NCBI RefSeq assembly: GCF_028372415.1 | Contig: NC_092872.1 | Coordinates: forward strand, 89,138,110-89,202,109 | Source of the DNA: Notamacropus eugenii | Lineage: Eukaryota > Chordata > Mammalia > Diprotodontia > Macropodidae | Length of the DNA stretch: 64,000 nt | Reading direction: 5' to 3' | Shown here: positions 34,831 to 46,090 of the stretch, one piece after another | Layout: each line of letters begins with the position of its first letter | Numbering within the stretch: position 1 is the stretch's first letter | The notes under the pieces: generated by a model | Told to the model about the DNA's origin: nothing | Database searches by the model: none | Seen by the model: only the letters and a program-made list of their open reading frames with translations | Made by a program: the position numbers and the translations under genes

Positions 34831-37800
34831 GTTTTTCTCAAGTCCTCCTGTTTGTCATTTCTCATAGCACAACAGTATTCCATTCTATTCATACACCACA
34901 ACTTGTTTAGCCATTCCCCGATTGAAGGGCAACCCCTAGATTTCCAGTTCTTGGTCACCGCAAAAAGAGGTGCTATAAATATTTTTGTACATTTGGGTCA
35001 TTTTCCCATTTTTATGATCTCTTTGAAATACAACCCTAGAAGTGGTGTTGCTGTGTCAAAGGATATGCACATTTTCATATCCCTTAGGGCATAGTTCCAA
35101 ATTGCTCTCCGGAATGACTGGATCAGCTCATGGCTCCATTAACAATAAATTAGTGTTCCAACTCTCCCGCATATTCTCCAGCATTTATAATCTTTCTATT
35201 TTGTCATGTTAGCCAGTCTGGTAGGTGTGGTGTGGTACCTCATGGTTGTTTTGATTTACATCTTTCTAACCAATAGTGATATGGAGCATTTTTTCATATG
35301 ACTGTATAGATAGTTTTAATTTCTTCCTCTGAAAACCGCTTTTTCATGTCCTTTGACCATTTATCAATTGGAAAAAAGACTTGTTTTCCTGTAAATGTGA
35401 CTCAGATTTTTGTCAGAGAGACTAGTTATAAAAATTCTTTCCCAGTTTTTTTTTTTTTTTTTACCTCCCTCCTAAACTTGGCTGCATTGGCTTTGTTTTT
35501 GTGATAACTTTTCAATTTACTGTAATCCGAATTATCCATTTTGCCTTCACAAATGTTTTCTCTCTTGTTTGGTCATATATTTCACCATATTCCATAAATC
35601 TGACAAATAAACTATTCCTTGCTCCCCTAATTTATTTATAATATCAATCTTTATACCTAGCTCGTGTATCCATTTGTACTTTATTCTGGTATATGGTGTC
35701 AGGCATTAGTCCATGTCCAGTTTCCTCCACACTATTTTCCAGTTTTCACAACAGTTTTTCTTAGATAGTGAGTTATTATCCAAGAAGGTGGGGTCCTTTG
35801 GCATATCAAATAGCAGACTGCTACAAACATTGACTACTATGATTGGTACTTTAGAATGCAATTTCCTATCTATTATGCCTAGACCACTTTCCCTAGCATT
35901 TCTTTTCATTAGTTCCCTTCATATTCAGGACCTTTTGTTCTTCCAGATGAATTTTGATAATATTTTTTCTAACTCTAGAAAACAATTTTATGGTAGTTTG
36001 ATTGGTATGGCACTTAATACGCAAATTAGTTTGGATAGAATTGTCATTTTTATAATATTAGCTCAGCCTACCCACAAGCAACTGATGTTTTTCCAATTAC
36101 TTAGATCATACTTTATTTGTGCAAAAAGTGTTTTGTAATTGTGCTCATATAGTACCTGGGTTTGTTTTGGCAGGTAGATTCACAAATATTTTATAGTGTT
36201 TTCCATAACTTTAATTGGGATTTCTCTTTCTATCATTTGCTATAGGACTTTAGTAGTAATACATAGAAATGCAGGTGATTATGTGGGTTTATTTTGTGTC
36301 CTGCAACTTTGCCAAAGTGTTTATTATTTCAAGTATTTTTTTTACTGGGTTCTCTAGGCTTCTTTAAATATATCATCATATCATCTGTCAAAAATGATAA
36401 CTTAAGTTTCTTCTTTGCCTCTTCTAATTCCTTCAATTTCTTTTTCTTCTCTTATTGATAAAGCTAACATTTCTAATATCGTATTGAGAAATAGTGGTGA
36501 TAATGGACATTCTTGTTTCACCTCTGATCTTATTGGAAATGTATCTAGCTTGTCACCATTAAATATAATGTTTGCTGATGGTTTTAGGTAAAAACTATTT
36601 ATTATTTTAAGAAAGACTCTATTTATATCTATGCTTCCCAGTGTTTTCTAAAGGAATGGGTGTTATATTTTGGCAAAAGCTTTCTCTGTATCTATTGATA
36701 TAATCATATGGCTTCTTTGAGTTTTGTTGTTGATATGGTCAATTATGTTGATAGCTTAATATTGAACCAATATTGCATTCCTGGTATAAATCTGATCATA
36801 GTGTATTATTCTTATAAGAAGTTGATGTAATCTTTTTGCATCTATAGTTATTGAGAAAATTGTTCTATAATTTTCTTTCTGTGTTTTGGCTCCGTCCAGT
36901 TTAGTTATCAGAACCATATTTCTATCATAAAAGCAATTTGTTAGGACTCCAACAATTTTCCCAAATAGTCTATATAGTATTGGAATTTACTGTTCTTTAA
37001 ATGCTGGATAAAATTCACTTGTAAATACATGTGACCCTGGAGATTTATTCCTAGGGACTTCATTGATGGCTTGCTCAATTTTTTTTTTCTGAGATGGGGT
37101 TATTTAGGTATTTTACTTCTTATTCTGTTAATCTGGGCAATTTATATATATTTTATATAAAAATATATATATATAATTTATATACAAATATATATTCATA
37201 CATATATATTTGTATATATAAGTATATATAATTTATATATATAAAATATATATTTATATATATTTATTTATATATATTTAAAAATATTCATCAATTCACT
37301 TACTTATGTTGTCAAATTTATGAATATACAGTTGGGCAAAGTAATTTCTAATTATTGTTCTAATTTCATCCTCTTTGGAGGTGAGTTCACCCTTCTCATT
37401 TTTGATATTGATCATTTTATTTTCTTTCTTTTTTAATCAAATTCACTAAATGTTTATCAATTTTATTTTTTAATAAAAACCAATATTTAGTTTTATTTAT
37501 TAGTTCAATAGTTTTCTTAATTTCAATTTTATTAATTTCTCCTTTGGTTTTCAGTATTTCTAATTTAGTATTTGCTTGGGGATTTTCAAATTGTTCTTTT
37601 TCTAGCTTTTTTTTTAGTTGCATGCTCAATTCATTGATCTCCTCTTTCTCTATTTTATTCATGTAAGCTTTCAATAATATAAAAAATTCCCGTAAAAACT
37701 GTTTTCATTGCATCCAATAAGTTTTGGTAGGTTGTCTCACTATTGTCATTCTCTTGAATGAAGCTATTGATTGTTTCTATGATTTGTTATCTAAAGAATT

Positions 37801-38500
37801 AGACTGTTTAGTTTCCAATTAATTCTTGGTCCATCTTTCCATGTCCCTTTATTGCATATAATTTTTATTGTGTCATGATCTGTAAAGGATTCATTGACTC
37901 TCACTGTCTTTCTTCATTGGATTGAGAGTCCTAGGACATGGTCAATTTTTGTGTATGTGCCATGTATCACTGAGCAAAAGGAATATTCCTTTTTATCCCC
38001 AATCAGTTTTCTCCAGAGGTCTATCATATCTACCTTATCCAGAATTCTATTCACCTTCTTAACTTCTTTCTTGCTTATTTCGAGGTTAGAATTATCAAGT
38101 CCAGAGAGGGGAAGGTTGAAGTCCAGCACTAGTATAGTTCTGGTGTCTCTTCCTTCCTGTAACTCCCTTAACTTCTCCTCTAAGAATTTGTATGCTATGC
38201 CACTTGGTGGAGGATATAGTTTCCTTCCTTATTTCTTTTGATTAGATCTATTGTTGCTTTTGCTTTGTCTGAGATTAAGATTGCTACCCTTGTTTTTTTT
38301 TTTCTTTTTACTTCAGCTGAAGCACAATATACTCCACTCCAACCTTTTAACTTTTCCCTGTGTGTATTCCCCTTTTTAAATGTGTTTCTTGTAAACAACA
38401 TATTGTAGGACTGTGGTTTTTAATCCATTCTGCTATTCACCTCTGTTTTATGGGAGAGTTCATCCCATTCACATTCACAGTTATGATTCCTGTCTGCGTC
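34831..38500 (-). pseudogene. L1 ORF2 (endonuclease/reverse transcriptase) relic
   Basis: ORF2 nicks target DNA and copies L1 RNA. Reading right to left, the N-terminal endonuclease shows NSPIKQ/WIAEWIKN-like codons near 38450. Next come HREKLKGWSGVYCASAEVK and RVAILISDKAKATIDLIKR (38195-38401), then DFNLPLSGLDNS and FCSVIHGTYTKIDHVLGL (37914-38129). The linker/Z region reads INKIEIKKTIELINKTKYW (37417-37674). RT-equivalent antisense blocks lie at about 36000-37100 and the C-terminal region at 34840-35650. No long frame survives: stops and frameshifts occur throughout, and a roughly 150-bp (TA)n tract splits the region before the RT. Confidence 0.88.
37137..37285. repeat. (TA)n tract inside L1 ORF2
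   Basis: Nearly pure A/T with TATATAT and ATTTATAT units. It lies between the Z-region and RT-region blocks, so it expanded after insertion. Confidence 0.9.
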
Positions 38501-39190
38501 TTTCTCTCCATCCTATCCCCTCTATTTATGCTTTTATTTCTCCCTTCTCCCTTCCCCTCTTTAATAGAGTTTTATTTTTGTCCACCATCTCCCTCAATCT
38601 TCCCTCCCTTATATCAGTCCCCCTCACTTTTCTTTCTCTTTTCCCTTACTACTTCTTCCTTCCTTTTTCATGCCCCTTCCCTTTTCTTTGCCCTTTCACC
38701 TCCTGTAGGGCAAGTTAGATTTCTGTACTTTACTGAGTATGTTGTTCCCTCCTTGAACCAAATCAAATGAGAGTAAAGCTTAATCAATGCTCATCACCCT
38801 CCCCTCTTTCCCTTCTACTATAATATGCTTCTCTGCACCTCCTGTTATGTAATTTACCTTTTTCTGCCTCCTCCTTTTCTCTTCTCCTCTTACAATCCCT
38901 TTGCACCCTTTAATTGTTTTTTATCATCAATTCAGTTAATTTTGCTCACTCCCTCTATCTATGTGTAGCCCTTTTAAATATTGTAATAAATATACAGTTC
39001 TCAAGATTAACAAGCATTATCCTACCAAATAGGGATGTAAACAGTTTGCCCATAGCAAATAACAAGTTTTTTCCCCATTTACCTTTTCATGCCTCTCTTG
39101 AGTCTAGTATTTGAAGATCAAATTTTCTATTGAGCTCTGGCCTTTTCATCAGGAGGGTCTGGAAATCCCTTATTTCATTGAATGTCCATC
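38501..39190 (-). other. L1 inter-ORF spacer, purine-rich on the element strand
   Basis: About 690 bp with long CT-rich runs on the plus strand (38510-38720, 38795-38900). Conventional L1 elements have a far shorter ORF1-ORF2 gap. The part nearest ORF1 (39060-39190) aligns with the region just after ORF1 in the plus-strand derivative at 32.4 kb. The plus-strand frames at 38360-38770 come from this tract. Confidence 0.7.
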
Positions 39191-40123
39191 TCCTTTCCTA
39201 AAAGATTACATTCAGTTTTGCTGGAGAGTTGATCCTGGGTTGTAGTCCAAGCTCCTTTCCCTTACTGAATATTATATTCCAGTCCCTCTGACCTTTTAAT
39301 ATAGAAGCTGTAAGATCCTGTGTGATCCTGACTGTAGTTCCTCCGTATTTGAATTGTTTCTTTCTGGCTGCTTGCAGAATTTTCTCCTTGACCTGATAGT
39401 TCTGGAATTTGACAAAAATATTCCTTGCTATTTTCAATTTGTGATCTCTTTCAGGAGGTGATGGGTGGATTCTTTCAATTACTATTTTGCCTTCTTTATC
39501 TCAGACTTCACAGCAGATTTCCTTGATGATTTCTTGGAAGATATTATCCAGGCTTTTTTTTCATCATAACTGTCTGGTACACAAATAATTCGTAGATTTT
39601 TCTCTCCTGGATCTATTTTGCAGGTCAGTTACTTTTCCAATGAAAAATATTTTACCTTTTCTTCTACTTTTTCATTCTTTAGATTTTTAACAAATTGTTT
39701 TCTTCATTTAGCTCCTGTGCCTCCTTTTTAATTTGTCCAAATTTCCCAGTTAGGTTTTGTACCTCTTTGTAATTTAGCCAATTTTACTTTTTAAGAAGTT
39801 ATTCTCTTCAGTGAATTCTTTTTTTTATTTTGTCAGTTGTAGTTTTTAAAATCATTGGTCAATTTTTCTTCTATCTCTCTAATTTGGCTCACATCTTTCT
39901 TAAGCTCTTCAAAGAATACTTTTTGGGCTTGATACCAATACATATTCCCTTCTGAGGTTTCAGATGTGGGTATATTGGCAGTGCCATCCTCTTCTGAAAT
40001 CATATTTTGCTCTTCCTTTTCCTTGTAGTAACAGTCCATGGTCTTTGCTTTTCTGATTTGGTTCTTGCTCATGGTGATTGCCTTTTTCCTAGTATTCCAA
40101 GTGTAACTCTGCTTTCTGGGCAC
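39191..40123 (-). pseudogene. L1 ORF1 (RNA-binding protein) relic
   Basis: ORF1p coats L1 RNA. The N-terminal part is open at 39833-40123 (MPRKQSYTW; a likelier start is MSKNQIRKAK at 40072). It is followed by a heptad-like stretch FFEELKKDVSQIREIEEKL. The C-terminal domain is open at 39198-39437, with RNIFVKFQNYQVKEKILQAA, RDWNIIFSKGKELGLQPR and SPAKLNVIF. Frameshifts and stops separate the two parts. The corresponding end in the 32.3-kb copy is recognisably homologous. Confidence 0.88.
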
Positions 40124-41114
40124 AGCAGACTCTGTCTGACTTTTCTTATGCTGGGAGTGTGAGGCCTCTTTACTGACTTTGTATTTTTGTCTTCTGGTTC
40201 TTTCAACTAGAAACTATGTAATGCTGGAGCTTACCTGGTGCTATACTGGCTGGTGTGTGTCAAGACTGAGACCAGGTGAAGACTTTCTGAGTTTTCCAGG
40301 TGTTACATTGAAACTCCTGGTGTGAGGTGTGGAGGGAAGGGTTCTTCTGGCCACAGGTCTGAGCTAAAGCACAGGTAGGCTCAGTGACTGGTGAACCCCC
40401 ATCTGTGCTAGTGCCTGCCCAATTCCCCTTGCTGTGCTAAGGTATGCCTGGGATCCTGGTGTTGACATTTCCCAGATCCACCCCCTAGGGCTCAGGATCT
40501 CCTCCTGGTCCATTGAGTTGAGACTTGCTGGGATGCTTCAGGTCCTGCACAGGTCCCCTTCAGCCACAGCAAGAGGTACTCTTTCCATCAGTCTCCCTAG
40601 CCTCCCAAGCTGCAAAGAACTGTGCCCCTTCTGCTGACCTCACTATTACAGGACTTTTCCTGGAGAAAAGTTTTTAAAAGTCAGCAAAGGGAGAATGAGA
40701 GCACTTACAGTTTACTCCACCATCTTGGCTCCTGAAAGTTCAAGTAGGTGACTTTCAAACACTTAGTCTGTGGCCTGAAAGCCTCAGAAGTGGCTGCTGC
40801 TGCTACTGCAGGCCCTGAACTTCTTAGTCCTGCTAGACTCCCATCCTGTGCTGAGAGGTTTCAGAATCTGCAGTTTCTGATTCTGTTTGCCAGAGGCCTT
40901 GCTGCTCCACTATAGCCTAGTCTGCTCTCCTCTAGCCCTGGGTAATAGATCCTTCCAATCAACCTTCCAGGTTGTCCTGGGCTAGAAATCTGCCACACTG
41001 TCTCCTGGTGGATTCTGACACTTTAAGATTTGTTCAGATCCACTTTTTACAGGTTATCTGAAGGAGTCTGTGGACAATCTCAGGTTTGTCCTTGCTTTTA
41101 TTCTTCTATCTGAG

Positions 41115-41695
41115 AGTAAGAAAATATTCATTAAGTGCTTAATATGTGCCAGTCATTGTGCTGAACAATGGAGAAACAGATTTAAATAAAATAAAATGAC
41201 CCCTACTAGAAAAGGAGTGTATGTTTTAAAGGACAAAACATGAAAATACCTAAATTCGCGTATATATTTTATACAGAATAGAGAGAGGTTTATGTCAGAA
41301 GGAAAGACACTTGTGTGTATATGGTGGGGGTGCAGGGGATAGAGAGAACTATGAGCAAAGACTTTCTGAAAAAGATGGGGTTTTGCTGAGTCATATAGGA
41401 AACCAGAGAAACTAAGAAGCACAGGTAAGTAAAGAGAACATTTTGGGCATGGGGGCAACTGATCCAAAGAGAGAGAATGAAATGGATGGAATGCCATGTT
41501 TGAGAAACACCACATCAGTCTGGATAGTTAATGCATAGAGGGGAGTAATGGTAAGAAGACTGGAAAGGGAAGACAGGGCCAGACTTTAAAGACTTTTAAA
41601 TATGAAACAGATGATTTTATATTTTATGCTAGAGGTAATAGAGAATGCTTGATGTTTACTGAGTAGGGGGAATGATATAGAAGTTTGAACTAGAC
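41115..41695 (-). mobile_element. L2 LINE 3' half-kilobase
   Basis: The antisense terminus (TAAGTGCTTAATATGTGCC, GTCATTGTGCTGAACAATG) continues into the ORF2 end (AAGAAGACTGGAAAGGGAAG, AGGGCCAGACTTTAAAGACT, GATGTTTACTGAGTAGGGGG). Continuous and moderately diverged. Confidence 0.8.
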
Positions 41696-42114
41696 AGACT
41701 CTGTTGTCTCTTCCATCATTAAATTTAGGATCTATTATCATCAGACTCTCATTTTATCATATGAGGACTAAATTTGACGTACGTCACATATTGGTCATAT
41801 CAAGATTTTTACCATCATTTTGGGAGAGACAATAGACCCATTTGTGAAGTTTCAATTGCATTATTGTATTTTGCTCTAATGCTGCAGGCTTCAAAAAGGC
41901 ATATAGGGCTTAGTCAATTATGTTTCCATCTTCCTGTGCCCTGTTCAAACTATGCTTCATTGAACTAACATTTAGGAAAGGCAGAGATGGGCTAAAATGA
42001 AAATGACATTCCATTTACTGGTTAAACAAATAGACACGAACATTTTTATCCAAATTGCCTTCTTGTTTTAATAGCAACAATAATATTATCATTTATAATT
42101 ATATTTACTACATC

Positions 42115-42600
42115 AACTCAATAAGCACTTTGTATTCTCTAGCCACCATGCTAAATGTCATGGATACAAATATTAGCAAAAAGAATCACAGTCCTTGCCT
42201 TAAAAGACTTTGCCTTCTAATGGGGAAGAGAGATCACATAAAAGTGAACTGAAAATGGGGAAGGAAGTATCACAAGAGGCCATGGTGATAAAGTCTGTAG
42301 AATAAATGGTGACTACAATGGATTAGTTCCTCAAAATGGAAGTTCTAAGAAGACACCTATGGAGAAGGGGGCCACAGGGTTGGTAAAACAAAGAAGCTAA
42401 GGTATAATAGTAAAATCTAAAAAATGAAGGGTTTTTCACTTTCAGACCTGCTTTCAATGAAATTCTATCAACAAGCATTTATTAAACACCTACTATGTGA
42501 TATTCATAGTGCTAGGGGCTGGGCATATAAGTACAAAGAATAAAACAATCTCTACTCAAATGAGTTTACATTGTGTCACATTATCCTCAGGAGAACCTAC
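42115..42600 (-). mobile_element. Two L2 LINE 3' ends
   Basis: 42115-42300 (AATAAGCACTTTGTATTCTC, CCTTGCCTTAAAAGACTTTG) and 42470-42590 (AACAAGCATTTATTAAACAC, TGCTAGGGGCTGGGCATATA) are separate antisense L2 termini with unrelated sequence between them. Confidence 0.7.
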
Positions 42601-42629
42601 TGAAATAGGTAGGACACAGATTTGACAAC

Positions 42630-42870
42630 CTTATTTTTAACAGAGGAAACAACTGATGCAGTGGCAGAATGAAAAGAACATTAAATCCAGAGTCAGAGGA
42701 CCGGAGTTTGACTCCTGGCTTTGGTTTATCATTTGCAATTTGGGGTAAGTCATTTAATGTCTCTAAACTTCAATTTCCTCACCAGTAAAGTGAATAAAGT
42801 GGACTAGATGAGTCCTAAGGAACCTTTCAGCTCTGAATCTATATGATCCCATGATTCCATGTCCTGTGTG
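42630..42870 (+). mobile_element. MIR SINE
   Basis: TAAATCCAGAGTCAGAGGAC, then GGTAAGTCATTTAATGTCTC and TTCAATTTCCTCACCAGTAA give a sense MIR head and core. It ends with the L3-like GAATCTATATGATCCCATGA. Confidence 0.7.
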
Positions 42871-43638
42871 CCCTGTGAAAAATCACCATTTCTCTGAATA
42901 TTAATCAATTTCTTTTTCAGTGAAATAAGGGAATTAGACTGGATGACTGCTAGGCTTCCCTTCACTTCTTATAATCTGTGAATCTCAACTGTGTTCTTGA
43001 AATGTATTAGAATTGAGAAAGCTTTATGGCTTTCTTTACATTCATAAACATTATAAAGAATAGCCTGAAAGCCTACTGGAGAAATTGAGGCAAATTCTCG
43101 TGCCATTTTCAGTTGGGCTGACAAGAAAATTTCTGTTCTAAAGACACTTAGTGAAAGATTAGAGTTTTGATTCTCTAAGGACAAATGATGCCACAAGTTG
43201 AGAATTTTTTTGCAGTAAATCCCTGAGACCAGATGGTATGTATCCAATGGCTCCAACGGAAATAAAGTGGGAAATGGCAGCAGCAGTGGCTGAAATATGG
43301 AAGCCATCCTGAAAAACAGCAGGAAACCCTGACGGGCACAAAGATTCTTCCTGGGAGTTTGATTTAGAGCCTCGCAGAGCTGTGCTCAGGGTCTTCAGCT
43401 ACTCATGCCAGCTCCATGGAGACTAATTGAGTGTTGAAGAAAGAATAGCCCAGGAAATGGATGAAAAGAGATTAGCCCTAGGAAAGAAGATATGATTTTA
43501 GCACTGTCACTGCCAGAAAGAAGCGTGACCTTGGGCAAGTCACTTTGATTTTCTTTCCTTGGTTTGTTTTCTCTTCATTTCCTTTCCTTATCTATAGAAT
43601 AAGTATAAGGGCTGAGGAGATGAGGTCATATCTTTGTT
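42871..43638. other. Unassigned, no gene seen
   Basis: 42895-42985 may be a worn MIR. The 43080-43400 region supports two overlapping minus-strand frames but no recognised protein. Confidence 0.35.
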
Positions 43639-43639
43639 A

Positions 43640-43795
43640 TAGTGGAATGAGTATTATCTCTGGAGCCAGATGATCTGAATTTGAAACTACCTCTGCAACT
43701 TAATAGCTGTGTGACCTTACGCAAGTCAATTGACTTCTTTGAGGCTCAGTTTCTTCATTTGTAAAGTAAGGAGTTACATTATATGACCTCTAAGC
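43640..43795 (+). mobile_element. MIR SINE
   Basis: GAGCCAGATGATCTGAATTT, TAGCTGTGTGACCTTACGCA and CTCAGTTTCTTCATTTGTAA in sense order. Confidence 0.75.
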
Positions 43796-44250
43796 AAGGG
43801 TATGCTAGAAGCAGCTTGAACCAGGTTCATGAGAACTATTGCACTTTTGTGAAGCATTTACATGTCTTAGCCTTTATACCTCAAAAATCAGAAAATGCCA
43901 CAAATCAGGGCTGAATTTATTATTTGGTTGATTGTCTAGACTTAAGAAAGTTATGGAGAAAATGTCAATAATACAGATTAAACTAAAAAGTATGGTATGG
44001 GCACTTTTGTTTCAGAAAGTCAATTGTTAAACAATTATCCACCCATCCCTTCCTCTATGTAGCTTCCAGGTATAAATCCTATTAACTCTGAATTTCCTTT
44101 CAGTTCAAAACTTCCACATTCTCATTGGGAAAATGCAGGGAGACTGCATCCTCATACGGTTATGGTAGGAAAATGAGGGATTAATGAAGTTCTGCCCACC
44201 TGCCCACCCTGGAAATCATTTGATTTGGTTTTGGCAAGTTATTGGGCAGC
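43796..44250. other. Unassigned, no gene seen
   Basis: No repeat or coding signal recognised. Confidence 0.35.
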
Positions 44251-44251
44251 A

Positions 44252-44445
44252 TCAGTCAATAAGTATTTATTAAGCACCTACTATATGTCAAGCACAATGC
44301 TAAGCATCAGGGGAAACAAAAAAAGGTAAAAGTCCATCTTCTCAAGGAGCTCACAATCTAATAAGGGAGATACTATGCAAGCATCTATACATAATTAAAC
44401 TACATGCAGCATAAATTGGAGACAATCAGCACAAATAATCAACAC
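44252..44445 (-). mobile_element. L2 LINE 3' end
   Basis: TCAATAAGTATTTATTAAGC, AATGCTAAGCATCAGGGGAA, CTCAAGGAGCTCACAATCTA and AAATTGGAGACAATCAGCAC are ordered antisense L2 blocks. One of the better-preserved copies here. Confidence 0.82.
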
Positions 44446-44966
44446 AGTAGGTTCTAGAATTAAAAGGTATTGTTCTCCTTTGTGACGATCAGGAAAGGGG
44501 ATTTTGCTCTCTCTCCCTATAATTGTGTTTTGAACTCTTGGTCTGTCTCTGCAGCTCCACAATTTCCTGGAGATTTAAGTCTCACATTATTTTTTCCAGA
44601 TATTTGGAGAATAAAAACATCTAGCACATTAACATTCTACTCCTCTGATAGCAAAATGTAGATTATTGACAGCCTTCTGGAAGGTTTGTCTGATCTTGGA
44701 CATTTTCTTTCTGCTTCAATGCCTAGGAGTGATGTCAAGGCTCAGTCTGAATAATTAGTAAGCTTCTCATGAGAAAAAAAATGCCTAATTAAAATATTTG
44801 TGATGAAATATGTCTTCAGTTATGTAATAATAATTCTTTGGCTTTCAGACAAACAAGATTTCTGATTAGATTGGGTGGATGAAGGATAATCTTAGTGTTG
44901 CTGAGAAAAGAGCTGCTAGGAATTACTTTTCTTAATTGGTTGGATAATGGTCAAATACATATGAGT
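44446..44966. other. Unassigned, no gene seen
   Basis: No repeat or coding signal recognised. Confidence 0.35.
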
Positions 44967-44967
44967 T

Positions 44968-45100
44968 GAGGTGGCTCTGGAGGAGAAGTGAGATTGATGA
45001 CCTTACACAGCCCTCCCTCACTCAAAACAAAGTCACCTGCAAGTCATGTCATCATTTCTCTGATGGCATGGTCTTCTTCGGCAATGAGGGATGAACTGTG
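44968..45100 (+). mobile_element. RTE-like tail A, headless
   Basis: GTGGCTCTGGAGGAGAAGTG through CATGGTCTTCTTCGGCAATG. This is the last 130 bp or so of tail A, as expected for a 5'-truncated insertion. Confidence 0.85.
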
Positions 45101-45393
45101 AGTAGACACAGCTGGCTGAATGGAGACCCAGCTAGTTGAATAACTCACCTCTTCCTCTCCTGTCTGCCTCCTGCTCCCTTTCCTTCTCCTCTCCAAAGAA
45201 GGCAAATTTGGATGACCAAAAGATGTCCAGTTGACTTGGGTTTTACTGGCTAGTTTCCTTTCACTCCCCTCTCCTCCCCTCCCCTCTCTTCTCCTTTTCT
45301 CTCCTCTCCTTTCCTTTTCTGTCTTGTCCTATCCTGTCCTGTCTTTTCCTTTCCTAAAACCTTAAACCTACTTCACTCTGAAGCTGGGATGCT
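45101..45393. other. Unassigned with CT-rich tract
   Basis: 45262-45357 is a CCTCTCC/CCTTTTC pyrimidine tract. The flanks are unassigned. A remnant of the head of the next element is possible. Confidence 0.5.
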
Positions 45394-45810
45394 AATGGAC
45401 CCCTGCCTAAGTGCTCTTCTGGACCCTCCTGGCTTTAGAGTGATTATCAGTTGTAACTGTTGTGTTTCCCTCCCAGCCTGATGTCTTTCTTTTTCTTGGC
45501 TTCATTTAAGGGGCCATGCCCTGGCTACTTCTTAAACAGGCCTATTCAATGAATGGGCATTACCTCACCCTAAGTGAGTATCTGCAAAAACCTTGACCTA
45601 AAGTGCCCAAGGTCTCCCAGTGCATCCTGAGTCATCTCCAGTCATCTTGATGAATCTCTGGACACTGGATTCAGATGGCTCTGGAAGAGAAGTGAGGCTG
45701 GTGACCTTGCACAGTCTTCACTCACTCAAAACAAAGTCAAGTGCAAGTCATGTCTTCATTTTTCTTATGGCATGGTCTTCTTCAGTAAAGAAAGGACAAA
45801 CACAAACACA
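45394..45810 (+). mobile_element. Repeat B with RTE-like tail A
   Basis: A non-tRNA head (CCCCTGCCTAAGTGCTCTTC, TTTAGAGTGATTATCAGTTG, TATTCAATGAATGGGCATTA) aligns closely with 60904-61090 and then joins tail A. Relative to the 61-kb copy it has about 20 extra bases around AAGGGGCCATGCCCTGGC. It may be the 3' part of an RTE LINE or a separate SINE. Confidence 0.8.
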
Positions 45811-46090
45811 TGAGTCAATATATAGTACAATATGTACTGAAAGTGCTTTGTAAAATATAAGACATTACTTATATTAAAATATTTTTAAAACTGGATCTAT
45901 GATATTATTGGTATAGGGACCTCCCTATCCAAGATGAAGGACTCCCTCTGGAAATGAAAATTGGCAACTGCCTATTTATTTAGAGCCACACATGCAGTAG
46001 TTAATATGTGTCAAAAGTGAGACTTGAACCTCTTTTCTGGTCTCTGAGACCTTCACAATAGCCACTATACTATGGCTCTATCTCAGTGTA
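45811..46090. other. Unassigned, with a MIR piece at 45995-46085
   Basis: AAGTGAGACTTGAACCTCTTT followed by AATAGCCACTATACTATGGC is an antisense MIR head. The rest is unassigned. Confidence 0.45.

Larger units (their letters stand above)
34340..41080 (-). mobile_element. Near full-length L1 LINE, decayed
   Basis: About 6.7 kb read right to left. The 5' UTR spans 41080-40124 and includes AGCCAAGATGGTGGAGTAAA at 40713-40732. ORF1 is at about 40123-39190, a purine-rich spacer (pyrimidine-rich on plus) at 39190-38500, ORF2 at about 38500-34810, and the 3' UTR at about 34810-34340. Gene order and lengths fit an L1. Both ORFs are broken by many stops and indels, and a (TA)n expansion interrupts ORF2. 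It cannot move now, but the almost complete length shows it inserted without 5' truncation. Confidence 0.9.

Noticed and set aside
35713-36138. 141-residue plus-strand frame, the longest in the window
   Set aside because: It is the antisense of L1 ORF2 around the reverse-transcriptase region.
38360-38770. 136-residue hydrophobic plus-strand frame
   Set aside because: It lies in the CT-rich antisense of the L1 inter-ORF spacer; the Phe/Leu/Ser/Pro content is compositional.
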